A model generated the notes under the pieces. That model did not search any database and was not told the origin of the DNA. It worked only from the letters and a program-made list of their open reading frames with translations. The position numbers and the translations under genes were made by a program. From JAIVGV01 sp032229975 (GTDB lineage Bacteria; Acidobacteriota; Blastocatellia; Pyrinomonadales; Pyrinomonadaceae), in the NCBI GenBank assembly GCA_032229975.1, contig JAVXVG010000067.1, positions 62,001-126,000 of the forward strand: 64,000 bases of DNA, read 5' to 3'. Every line of letters begins with the position of its first letter. The stretch's first letter is position 1. Shown piece by piece: positions 29,764 through 38,040 of this stretch.

Positions 29764-30309
29764 TGTGTGACCTCACCTTGTTGGGCGACGAAGTGTGCGG
29801 CTTGCCGGGCGTGTCGCGTTCAAGACGCAACTCTGCCGCGCCTCACGCTCGCGGTCGCTCAAGGCTCTTTCGCGCACCAACGCTCTTACCGGAGGACGGC
29901 AACTGCTTCCGTGGGTCTCTTCACGACTCACGCGCCGCGCGCGAGCCGACGAAGCTCAACAGTTTTTTAACGCGCGCGCCTCGCCACTAGTTCCGCGCAG
30001 TCGCGATAAAATTTTCCAACGTACTCAACTGACAACGACCTTGACGAGAAATGATGCTGATGAACTACGTCGTCGCTCATGATTGCTCTCGACGAAACTT
30101 ATGATTCGACTTGCAAGGACTGGCGCGGGGCTTCCCTTCTACGTCAAACTCCGAGAGACCCACCACGAAGGTTGACGCAATGGTAGCGAGCCGGGGAAGC
30201 CCCACATGAGTTGATCTCCTCGATGCCGAAGCAGCGACTCGGCGTTGTCCCTCACGTTTTGACGGTCAACGAGATCGAAATGTTTCTCCTTATTCTTCTC
30301 CTTCTTCGT
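29764..30309. other. 546-bp intergenic region with a long-loop nested inverted repeat
   Basis: No convincing gene is present in any frame. GGGGCTTCCC (30127-30136) pairs perfectly with GGGAAGCCCC (30194-30203), and inside it CGTCAA (30142-30147) pairs with TTGACG (30172-30177), giving a nested two-helix structure of about 77 nt. On the minus strand it lies about 107 bp beyond the stop of the second HEAT gene and about 360 bp ahead of the DUF5916 gene. It could be a structured leader, a small RNA or a processed operon end. No run of T follows, so a simple terminator is less likely. The rest shows no other signal. Confidence 0.45.
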
Positions 30310-31959
30310 TCATTCCTTGTCGTCGTCCGGCTTCTCAGTCAACACTTGATGAAAGAATTCGAGGGCGCGCGGATCGCCCGACTCGCCGAGCCAGTGGATG
30401 GCCGCGCGACGCACCTGAGAGTTCGGGTGCGACTTCGCGGCCTTGAGCAAGAGCGGCACGGACTCTTCCGCCGGCCGCTCGCTGATGGCGTGCAGGGCCT
30501 GTATCTGAACTTCGGTGTCGGCGCTGTTGCTATCAACCGTGTCGCTCAAGAGCGAGAGGCTGCGCCGATCGGCACGCTCGCCGAGGATGTGCAGGGCCGT
30601 CGAGCGCAGTTGCGTATCGTCCGCGCCGCGCGCGATCTCGAAGAGCTTGTCTTCGGCGCGCTGGCCCTTCGTCTCGGAGAGCGCGTGCAGAATCGTCTGC
30701 CGCACTTCGCGGTTGCGATCCGTGTCGTAGAGCCGGATCAACTCGTTCGTCGTCGCGTCCGACTCGCGCTCGCCGAGGATGTGGATCGCCGTGCGACGCA
30801 GCTCAAGGTTCTCGTTCGCGTCGCGCGCGACAGAGACAATGCGCTCCGACGCGCGCGTGCTCTCGATCTCCGAGAGGGCGTGGAGCACCGTGCGCTTGAG
30901 CTCGATGTTTTGATCGGTCGAGTAGATTTTCGCAAGCTCGTCGATGACGCGGTCGCCGCCCATCTCGCCGAGACCGTGGACGGCAGACTTGCGCACCTCG
31001 AAGTCAGCATCCGTCTTTGCAACGCGCAGGACGAACGCGAGCGCGGCCTCCTTGTCTTCATTCTCGGCTGCGGCGTGAACGATGGCCTTCCTCAATTCGC
31101 GCTCGGTGACGCGCTCGTAGAGGCTCTGCAAGGTTGCGAGCGCGGCGTGGTCGCGGCTCTCGCCGATGGCGTGCGCGGCTGAGCGTCGAAGCTCTGCGTC
31201 CTCACTCTGATTGACAACCAGACTTGCGAGGAACTGAGTCTCGCCGCCGATCTGACCGAGCCAATAAACTGACGACGAGCGCACGCCGCGATTCGGCGAC
31301 GAGCGCACGAAGTTTTTCATGATCTCGTTCACGCGCGGATCGTCGTGCAAGGCGATGGCGAGCGCAGCACGCTCGTTCAAGAGCCCCGGCTTGTTCGCCG
31401 AAGTGGACATCGCGCCTTCGGCGAGCCCGCGCAGAAAATTCAGACTCTCGTCGTTCGACGCGCGACCCGTGAAGTAAACCGGGTAGCTGCTGTATTCGCG
31501 TTTGCGGTCGAGATTGTAAACCTCCATGCGCGTGATCGCGTTTGAAGAGGGCCCGCGCAAGAGGAAGACGCCAAGGTTGCGCGTCTCAACGGTCATGCCT
31601 GCGCTGTTCGTGCCGGAGAAGATGTAGATGCCTCCGAAGCCGTTCATACTCCCGTGAAACTCGCCGCCGTCTGGATCGACCGCGACGCCCGGCCGCACGT
31701 CGAACGAGTAGGCCGTCCAGTAAGGAGTCTGCCGGTTGTCCGCGCGTGCGCGTCGCGCGGCAGCATCGAGACGCGCGTTCAAGTCCGCGCCCTCGATCTG
31801 TATGAAACTCGCGGGCGTGACGCTCTTGCGATCTTGATCGACTAGTGCGGACGTGGTCGAAGCGGCGGCGGTGGTCGCGCCCCCGCCGCCCGCGCAGGCG
31901 CAACTGGCCGCGACGATGAAGGCGACGAAGAACGAGATGAACGAGGTGGCCTTACGCAT
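30310..31959 (-). CDS. HEAT-repeat protein 2 with alternating repeat types
   Basis: 549 residues, signal peptide or lipobox near AASCACAG. Residues about 40-225 form a non-repeat domain that includes YTGRASNDESLNFLRGLAEG-like text (FTGRASNDESLNFLRGLAEG). From about 250 nine HEAT repeats follow with a period of about 31: type A (RRTAIHILGERE...LIRLYDTDRNREV) alternates with type B (KRTVLHALSEIE...IVSVARDANENLEL). Nearly every repeat has His four residues before Glu (IHxLGE or LHAxSE). It is the second of two tandem paralogs and 57 bp after HEAT protein 1. Probably an exported scaffold. Confidence 0.88.
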   Translation of the reverse strand: MRKATSFISFFVAFIVAASCACAGGGGATTAAASTTSALVDQDRKSVTPASFIQIEGADLNARLDAAARRARADNRQTPYWTAYSFDVRPGVAVDPDGGEFHGSMNGFGGIYIFSGTNSAGMTVETRNLGVFLLRGPSSNAITRMEVYNLDRKREYSSYPVYFTGRASNDESLNFLRGLAEGAMSTSANKPGLLNERAALAIALHDDPRVNEIMKNFVRSSPNRGVRSSSVYWLGQIGGETQFLASLVVNQSEDAELRRSAAHAIGESRDHAALATLQSLYERVTERELRKAIVHAAAENEDKEAALAFVLRVAKTDADFEVRKSAVHGLGEMGGDRVIDELAKIYSTDQNIELKRTVLHALSEIESTRASERIVSVARDANENLELRRTAIHILGERESDATTNELIRLYDTDRNREVRQTILHALSETKGQRAEDKLFEIARGADDTQLRSTALHILGERADRRSLSLLSDTVDSNSADTEVQIQALHAISERPAEESVPLLLKAAKSHPNSQVRRAAIHWLGESGDPRALEFFHQVLTEKPDDDKE

Positions 31960-32016
31960 GACGATTTCCTTTCGGTATAAAGCGCGCGTTGATCTTGTAG
32001 AGGGTTAACGTGCTCA

Positions 32017-33555
32017 CTACTTGAGAATGTCTTCCAAAAATTTCAACGCTTCGGGATCGCGGCTCTCGCCGATGTAATGGATGGCGACCTTGCGCATCTC
32101 GACCGAAGGATCGCGCCGCGCCACGTCCATCAACTTGCGCAGCGCAGACTTCTGTCGCGACTCGCTGAAGGCGTGCAAGACAGCCGACTTGATCTCTGGC
32201 GTCTTCTCCGAGTCGTAGATATTTGTGAGCGTGTCGATGGTCTGCTGCGTGTCGCCCTCGTCGATGAGCCAGCGAATGGCGACGGCGCGCAGCTTGAAGT
32301 CCGAGCCGGAGCGGGCCACTTCTAAGAGCTTGGCGCGCGCGCGCGGGTTCTGCATCTCCGAGAACGAGTGAAGGACTTGCATTCGCACTTCATTCGACTG
32401 ATCGGCGTCGTAAATCTTCGACAGCTCGTCGAAGGCCGCGTCGCCGCTTCTTTCGCCGAGCCAGTGGATGGCGGCGGCCCGCAAGGCGGGATCGTCACTG
32501 GCCCTTGCCGCCTCGGAGAGTTTCTGCGCGGCGCGCGCATCGTTCATCTCAGAGAAAGCGTGCAAGACCTGCATTCGTATCTGCGGCGTGCGGTCGGAGT
32601 CGTAAATCTGCGAGAGGTCTGCGAACGCAGAGTCGTTGCGCTCGCCGAGCCAGTGAATAGCCATCGAACGCATCTGCATGTTCTCCGACTGGTTGCGGGC
32701 CACCTCCAGAAGTATCTCTTTCGCGCGCGCGCCTTCCATCTCCGAGAGCGCGTGGAGCACCTGCTGTTTGATCTCCGGATCGCGATCCGTCTGGTAGATG
32801 GCCCTCAGATCGTCGATGACGGACTCGCCGCCTTCCTCGCCGAGACGGTGAATCGCCGTGCGACGCAGACGCGCATCCGTGTCGGTGCGCGCGATCTGTA
32901 GCAATAGCGGGACGGCTTGACGCCCGCCGTGCGAGCCGAGCAGAGAGACGACCACTTCTTTCATCCGCGCGCTCGTCGTGGGCGACTTCAACATCTCCGA
33001 CGCGTACTGGAAGGCGCGCTCCGGGCTGTTGTCGAAGAGACTTTGCAGCGCGATGATCTTGATCTCGTCGTTCCCTTTGTCCGTGATTCCCTGCTCGACC
33101 GCCTGCGGATCGCCCATCTCGACGGCGAGGGCCTTCGCGTCATCTCTCCAAGTGGACTTCGGAAACTCTCGGAAGAGGCGCGCGAGATACGCCTTCGCCT
33201 CTTCACGATTGCCCTGTTTGTTGAGCGCGTAGGCGAGCCAGAAGTAGGCAGCGTCAACGTCCTTGTCTTTCGGATACGACGCGACGAAGCTGCGAAACTT
33301 CTCCGCCGCCTTCGCCCACTCGGCGTTGTCCAACAGATCGCGCCCCTCGGCGAAGACGCGCATGGCCGGAGTCGCGCCCGACTGCTGAACGAAGCGGTCG
33401 AGCTTCTGCGCAAACTCCTGCGGCAGAGCGTAAGCCGCGCGCGGCCTAAGCGCGAAGATCGAGAGACAAGCGGCGACGAGCGCGACGGTCGTGATGAGCT
33501 TCGCGCGCCGCGCGGCGTGCGAGGGCCGGTTGATGAAGCGGAATGTGTGCAGCAT
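32017..33555 (-). CDS. HEAT-repeat protein 1 with TPR-like N-terminus
   Basis: 512 residues. An N-terminal membrane/signal segment (ITTVALVAACLSIFALRP) is followed by a TPR/YbgF-like region (EWAKAAEKFRSFVASYPKD, AAYFWLAYALNKQGNREEAK). About nine HEAT repeats from residue 200 onward alternate type A (RAAAIHWLGERSGDAAFDEL with IYDADQ) and type B (RMQVLHSFSEMQNPRARAKL with VARSG). The first paralog of the pair, 106 bp after the anti-sigma gene. It is likely exported and may bind partners or sense envelope state; that is inference. Confidence 0.9.
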   Translation of the reverse strand: MLHTFRFINRPSHAARRAKLITTVALVAACLSIFALRPRAAYALPQEFAQKLDRFVQQSGATPAMRVFAEGRDLLDNAEWAKAAEKFRSFVASYPKDKDVDAAYFWLAYALNKQGNREEAKAYLARLFREFPKSTWRDDAKALAVEMGDPQAVEQGITDKGNDEIKIIALQSLFDNSPERAFQYASEMLKSPTTSARMKEVVVSLLGSHGGRQAVPLLLQIARTDTDARLRRTAIHRLGEEGGESVIDDLRAIYQTDRDPEIKQQVLHALSEMEGARAKEILLEVARNQSENMQMRSMAIHWLGERNDSAFADLSQIYDSDRTPQIRMQVLHAFSEMNDARAAQKLSEAARASDDPALRAAAIHWLGERSGDAAFDELSKIYDADQSNEVRMQVLHSFSEMQNPRARAKLLEVARSGSDFKLRAVAIRWLIDEGDTQQTIDTLTNIYDSEKTPEIKSAVLHAFSESRQKSALRKLMDVARRDPSVEMRKVAIHYIGESRDPEALKFLEDILK

Positions 33556-33661
33556 GACGTTTATCAGTTTCCTTCTCGTTCAGTAGTTCTATCGTTCGAC
33601 AGCTCTGTACTCAGTCGTTCTCTCTCCGGCGAGGCGTCCTTGAATCTTTCGCGCGCGAGCG

Positions 33662-34735
33662 TTAGTACATCCGCGAGCCGTTCGCCACTTGCAGCATGGC
33701 GACGATGTTCTTTTTCCTCATGCGCTCGGTGATCGCGTGCACGTCTGCACGCGCGGGATTGTCCGGCAGGTTGGCGATGTCGATGAGGATCGGCTCAAGA
33801 CTATCGAGCACGGAGGCGACCGAATCGTTACCCTTCGCCACGGCCTCGCGTCTGAGGACGATGTTGCGATAGAGCAACTCGCGCGAGCGTCGCTTCTCGT
33901 AGGCAATGTCCGAGACGGAAGGCTGGCCCTCCGTGCGCGCGTTGCGGAACGAGCGCAACAGACGCTGGGCCTGCTCGACGTGCTGCGACGTGCCGAGATC
34001 AGAAGGCTCGACCTTCGACCGAAGCGTTGCGATCTCAGTCTCCACCAACTCCGCCGGATCGACCGCGAGCTTCGGCGCGAGCGGCAGCTTCAAACGATTG
34101 ATGATCTTCGGCTGCCGCGCCTCATCAACGCGCAACTTCATCGCGTTCACGCTCGACGCGCGTCGCGGCTTCACACCCGATGCGTTCTCGATGCGCGCGA
34201 TGCCTTCGACGTTCTTCTCAAACGTCGCACGCGGTTGCGGCGTCGATGATGTTGATTCGTTCGACGACGTGATAGGCGCGGGCATTGCGATCAACTTCTC
34301 ATTCGTGTTCGCACCCGCGTTGTGATTTGGATTAACCGCAACTTCGACGCGCTCAGGTCTGCGCATCAGCACGACGCCGATCACGATGCCGACGAGCAGT
34401 AGCGCGAAGGCCGCCGCTAGCGCGTGGCTCAGTCGCGGTAGAGTGAAGACGCCGCCGATGCGCTCGCGCCAGCCGCGCGACGAAGCTGACGGAGAAGAGG
34501 CCCTGCGCGCATCGACGCCGAGAATATTGTTGAGCGCGTTGCGCTGCGCGATCACGTCGGGCTCGACGCTGTAGGAGACGATCTGTTGACGCATCAACAG
34601 GAAATCTTCGCGCGCGTGCTGGCACGCATGACAGTCCGCGAGATGACTCTCGACGGCGCGCGCTTCCGTCGCGTCGAGTTCGCCATCGATGAGCAGCGAG
34701 ATTTTTTCTGTCCAGTCGCAGTTCATTGTCTTCAT
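33662..34735 (-). CDS. Zinc-finger (zf-HC2) transmembrane anti-sigma factor
   Basis: 357 residues from ATG 34733-34735 (ATG 34726 also fits). The zf-HC2 motif HLADCHACQHAR at about 31-42 supplies the His-x3-Cys-x2-Cys zinc site. One TM helix (ALAAAFALLLVGIVIGVVLM) lies near residue 120, and a large periplasmic C-terminal region follows. It should hold the ECF sigma factor at 35650-36189 inactive at the membrane. Unusually, a dienelactone hydrolase gene lies between the two. Confidence 0.9.
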   Translation of the reverse strand: MKTMNCDWTEKISLLIDGELDATEARAVESHLADCHACQHAREDFLLMRQQIVSYSVEPDVIAQRNALNNILGVDARRASSPSASSRGWRERIGGVFTLPRLSHALAAAFALLLVGIVIGVVLMRRPERVEVAVNPNHNAGANTNEKLIAMPAPITSSNESTSSTPQPRATFEKNVEGIARIENASGVKPRRASSVNAMKLRVDEARQPKIINRLKLPLAPKLAVDPAELVETEIATLRSKVEPSDLGTSQHVEQAQRLLRSFRNARTEGQPSVSDIAYEKRRSRELLYRNIVLRREAVAKGNDSVASVLDSLEPILIDIANLPDNPARADVHAITERMRKKNIVAMLQVANGSRMY

Positions 34736-34762
34736 CTCATTCCGTCGCGAGAGCCCGTTCAA

Positions 34763-35605
34763 TTACTTCAAATTTTCGCGCAAGAACCCGGTCGCGCGCG
34801 ACCAAGCGAGCTTCGCGTAGTCGGGCTTGTAGAAGGGACGTGTGTAGGCGATGAAGCCGTGATCCGCGCCTTCGTAAGTGAACAGTTGCGCGGGCGTGCC
34901 CTGCGCCTTCAAACTTTTTTCGAGCTTCTGCGATTCCGCGAGGGCCACCGCATGATCCGCCGTGCCGTGATGAATCTCGACGGGCACGCGGAGACGCACG
35001 AGTTCGCCTTCCTTCATCACGCCGGGATGAAAGGCGACGACCGCGTCGATCTCGCGCGAGCGCGCGGCGTAGAGCATCGAGAGACGGCCGCCGAAGCAGA
35101 AGCCGAGAATGGACATCCCGCCGCCGCGCACGAACTTCTGCGCGCGCAGGTAGCTCGCGCCCGCCTGTATATCGTCGAGGATGTCTAGCTCGGTGTGATT
35201 GCCGATGTATTTTTTGTAAAGCTCGTTGTTGTTCGGCACGTCGTCTGGTAAGGGATGAAAGATGTTGGGCGCGAGACCGACGAAGCCCGCGAGCGCGAGC
35301 GCGGCGCAGGTGTTCGGGATGTACTCCTCGGAAATCTTGTTGCCCGCAATGACGAGCACCGCCGGATAAAGGCCCTCCGCTTTCGGTCGCGCGAGGAAGC
35401 CGTCGATGGACGGCGAGCCGTTGTGCGTGAAGACGACTCTGCCGTGTTCGACGCGCGCATCATCGAGCACGCGCGTCTCCGGCTGTTTAGTTTGTGGCGC
35501 GACGGATTGCCACGCGGCTAATCCGGCAACAGACGCAGAAGCCGCGCGGAGGAACGTTCTCCGATCCGTCACGTTGCCGTTGTCGCAGTCGTCTATGAAG
35601 CACAT
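34763..35605 (-). CDS. Dienelactone hydrolase family protein, Tat-exported
   Basis: 280 residues. The N-terminus has the twin-arginine motif DRRTFLRAASASVAGLAAW. The alpha/beta-hydrolase triad is visible: nucleophile Cys in LGFCFGGR near residue 170, Asp in the HGTADHAVAL region near 220 and His in EGADHGFIAY near 250. It hydrolyses esters or lactones; the substrate is unknown. It ends 28 bp before the anti-sigma gene and starts 44 bp after the sigma gene. Confidence 0.9.
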   Translation of the reverse strand: MCFIDDCDNGNVTDRRTFLRAASASVAGLAAWQSVAPQTKQPETRVLDDARVEHGRVVFTHNGSPSIDGFLARPKAEGLYPAVLVIAGNKISEEYIPNTCAALALAGFVGLAPNIFHPLPDDVPNNNELYKKYIGNHTELDILDDIQAGASYLRAQKFVRGGGMSILGFCFGGRLSMLYAARSREIDAVVAFHPGVMKEGELVRLRVPVEIHHGTADHAVALAESQKLEKSLKAQGTPAQLFTYEGADHGFIAYTRPFYKPDYAKLAWSRATGFLRENLK

Positions 35606-35649
35606 GATCTCTTTACCCGATCTCTACAGTCTCTCTCGCTTTCAAATTC

Positions 35650-36189
35650 TTAACTCGCGTCGCTGCGCGCGCCCTGCGCCTTGCTCCAACGTTCGCGCAT
35701 CGTCGTGCGCGCGCGAAAGATGTCAACCTTCACCTTCGCCTCGGAGACGTTCAGCACGCCCGCGATCTCGCGATAGCTCATCTCTTCCTGCTCGCGCAAG
35801 AGCAGCGCGGCGCGTTGATGTTCGGGCAGCGTCTTCAACATCTCGTGCACGCGCGTCTTGCGTTCAGCCAACTCAAACTCCTCCGCAGGTGTGGGCGAGC
35901 GCGTGTTAAAGGATGCGACCACTTTGTCGAACAGGCGATGACGCGTCTGCCGCTTGCCCAACTCGTTCAGAGCGAGATTGCGCGCGACGCGGAAGAGCCA
36001 GAAGCGCGCTTCGCCCGCCGGAAACTTTTCAAGGCCCTCGCGGTGCAGCCGCAGGAAAGCGTCCTGCGCGATGTCCTGCGCGGAAGACGCGCCCGCACCG
36101 GGCCCTCCGAGCAGGCACGCGAGAAAGCGGCAGAGGCTCGGATAAAACTCATCAAAGAACCTCGCGAACTCTTCATCTCGGCTCGCCAT
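35650..36189 (-). CDS. ECF-type RNA polymerase sigma factor
   Basis: 179 residues. Region 2 covers about 8-80 (FFDEFYPSLCRFLACLL, AQDIAQDAFLRLHREGLEKF, ARFWLFRVARNLALNELGKR). Region 4 covers about 110-170 (MLKTLPEHQRAALLLREQEE, MSYREIAGVLNVSEAKVKVD) as the helix-turn-helix. It is first in a transcript with the dienelactone hydrolase, anti-sigma factor and two HEAT proteins. Confidence 0.93.
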   Translation of the reverse strand: MASRDEEFARFFDEFYPSLCRFLACLLGGPGAGASSAQDIAQDAFLRLHREGLEKFPAGEARFWLFRVARNLALNELGKRQTRHRLFDKVVASFNTRSPTPAEEFELAERKTRVHEMLKTLPEHQRAALLLREQEEMSYREIAGVLNVSEAKVKVDIFRARTTMRERWSKAQGARSDAS

Positions 36190-36293
36190 AAGACTCGCTA
36201 CACGAACATAAAACAGATCGGCGCGGGAAAAGTTACAACAGCTTCGTGCGAAGACAACTGCGATCCGGTTGCGAGTCTATCAGCACAAAGCAA

Positions 36294-36324
36294 CAGCCGC
36301 CGATCTGAAGTTGATCGGCGGCTG
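36294..36324 (-). terminator. Hairpin terminator of the 36377-37399 gene
   Basis: CAGCCGCCGATC (36294-36305) pairs perfectly with GATCGGCGGCTG (36313-36324) over a 7-nt loop, 12 bp of stem. On the minus strand it follows the stop by about 50 bp and is trailed by TTGCTTTG. It separates that gene from the sigma-factor promoter. Confidence 0.65.
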
Positions 36325-36376
36325 CTTAATAAGGCGCAAAGATAAAAAGGGGCGGCGCGTGATGCTTAGTTCATCG

Positions 36377-37399
36377 TCACTGCATTCCCGTTGTGAAGCC
36401 CGCGCGGCTCGACTCCGCGATAACAAGAGACTCCGCGCGCCGCGTGTACTCGCGCGCGTGCCGCAGGTTGACGACGGCGTTGTAGCCGAGCTGCGTCTCC
36501 GTGAGGCGCGCCATCGCCGCAAAGTTTCCCGCGATGTATTTATTGTTCGTCACGCGCACGACCGGCCTTCGCTCGCCGCGCTCCCACCACCAGAGCGCGT
36601 CCGCATAAGACTGCCATGCGTTGTCGATCTCCGCCTTTAACTGTGACTCCGGCATCCACGCGAGCGTGCGCTTGACGACTTGCGCCGAAGCATTGAGACG
36701 CTCGCCGAATTCCGTGGACGAGACCTTGCCGATCTTCTTCTCGTCTTCGTAATCGGCGAGCGTCGCGGGCGCGTTCGTCAAGACTTCGAGTTCTGAAAGG
36801 GCGACGAGGGCCTGTCGCGCGCAGACGAGATCGACGACGCGCTCGGCGCGCATCTCTTCGATGACATCGACTGAGACTGCCATGTCTCCCCGCTCTTCTG
36901 CGACAGAAGCGCGTGCCCATTCGACGTGACGCCGCGCCTTGCCGACGAGCAGCGCGATGGCATCACGCGGGCTCTGACGCGCACACAAACTGCGATACGC
37001 GCCCGGTCGCTCATCGGCGCACGAGACAGATGATGTCGCATCGCTCGTCTTCGACACGAGTCCACGCGCGAAAGCACGCTCGTAGAGACGTGCGGCGGTT
37101 GTGAGATCGACTTTAAGATCGCTTTCGGGCAAAGACTGTGCGCGCGAGAAGATTTCGGATGCTGTGTGCGCCGCGCGCTTTGCATGGCCGGTCGTCACCG
37201 CGTCGGCGGCGAAAGAGGTCGCGTCGAGCCTTGCGAGTTCGCCGAGCAGTTTGTCCGCGCGCGTGAGCGAGGCATTGCTCAAACGAGAGCGCACGGTGGC
37301 GCGTGCAATGTCGGATGAGTCCTCGCGCGCACCAACGCCTGCGTGCGCGATGGGGGCCAGAGAGGCGACGGAGAGGAGGATGACGAGTGCTCGCGTCAT
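36377..37399 (-). CDS. Hypothetical exported helical protein
   Basis: 340 residues from ATG 37397-37399, choosing the start that gives a signal peptide (ALVILLSVASLAPIAHAGVG). The mature part is almost entirely alpha-helical and Ala/Arg/Glu-rich, with SVSCADERPGAYRSLCARQ containing two Cys near 130-145. Helical text such as SYADALWWWERGERRPV and LTETQLGYNAVVNLRHAREY occurs near the C-terminus. I do not recognise the family. It precedes the sigma-factor group in the direction of transcription, with a terminator hairpin between. Confidence 0.75.
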   Translation of the reverse strand: MTRALVILLSVASLAPIAHAGVGAREDSSDIARATVRSRLSNASLTRADKLLGELARLDATSFAADAVTTGHAKRAAHTASEIFSRAQSLPESDLKVDLTTAARLYERAFARGLVSKTSDATSSVSCADERPGAYRSLCARQSPRDAIALLVGKARRHVEWARASVAEERGDMAVSVDVIEEMRAERVVDLVCARQALVALSELEVLTNAPATLADYEDEKKIGKVSSTEFGERLNASAQVVKRTLAWMPESQLKAEIDNAWQSYADALWWWERGERRPVVRVTNNKYIAGNFAAMARLTETQLGYNAVVNLRHAREYTRRAESLVIAESSRAGFTTGMQ

Positions 37400-37659
37400 G
37401 GGGCTTGTCCTTCGAGTAATGCGCGCTTCTGCCTTCGCGAGATTGCGAAGCGGGGAAGTAGTCGCCGCACGTGCACGCTTCAACGATGACGAGCGCGATC
37501 TCAAGAGCGCGTTCGTCGGCAGGCGCACGTCGGCGCGAACGCTTCGCGTGATGCGAGCGTTGACGACCTTCGGTTGATCTGTCTGACCTGTTCAGTAAAG
37601 GTTGATTACGCGATCTATTCCAGCAGACGACAGAACGCGCAACGCACGCACGCGGCATT

Positions 37660-38037
37660 CTACGGCTCGACGACGAGCTTGCCGCGCATCATGCTCATGC
37701 CGCACGTCCAAGTGAATTCGCCCACGCGTTCGGGTGTGAACTCGACGGCGGTCGTCTTATAGGCGGGCAGCTCGCGCGCGATGCGGAAGTCGCCGAAGAT
37801 CACTCGCTCGCTGCACGAGTCGGCCTCGTCGCGATAGAAGTTGAGCCGGACAGGTTGCCCGGCGCGCACCACAATCACGTCGGGCGAGTAGCCGCCTTTG
37901 ACTGTGATGTCGATCTCCTGCACACCCCCTGCGACGGTGCGCGCCTCGACACGCTCGCGCTCGCCGAAGAAATACCAGAGCACGAGCGCGATGAGTCCCG
38001 CGCCGACGATGATGACTCCGATCTCTGTTGCGTCCAC
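37660..38037 (-). CDS. Membrane-anchored cupredoxin-like copper protein
   Basis: 125 residues with an N-terminal TM helix (IGVIIVGAGLIALVLWYFFG) and a cupredoxin domain: ITVKGGYSPDVIVVRAGQPV, DSCSERVIFGDF, and FTWTCGMSMMRGKLVV with Cys and Met ligands in the C-terminal loop. GTG start 38035-38037 lies 4 bp after the CopA stop, so the two form one operon. It probably receives or buffers copper at the outer face of the membrane. Confidence 0.87.
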   Translation of the reverse strand: MDATEIGVIIVGAGLIALVLWYFFGERERVEARTVAGGVQEIDITVKGGYSPDVIVVRAGQPVRLNFYRDEADSCSERVIFGDFRIARELPAYKTTAVEFTPERVGEFTWTCGMSMMRGKLVVEP

Positions 38038-38040
38038 GCG

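Noticed and set aside
30211..31182. 323-codon + strand ORF opposite the second HEAT gene
   Set aside because: The minus frame has nine regular HEAT repeats; the + frame shows the mirrored periodicity only as a by-product.
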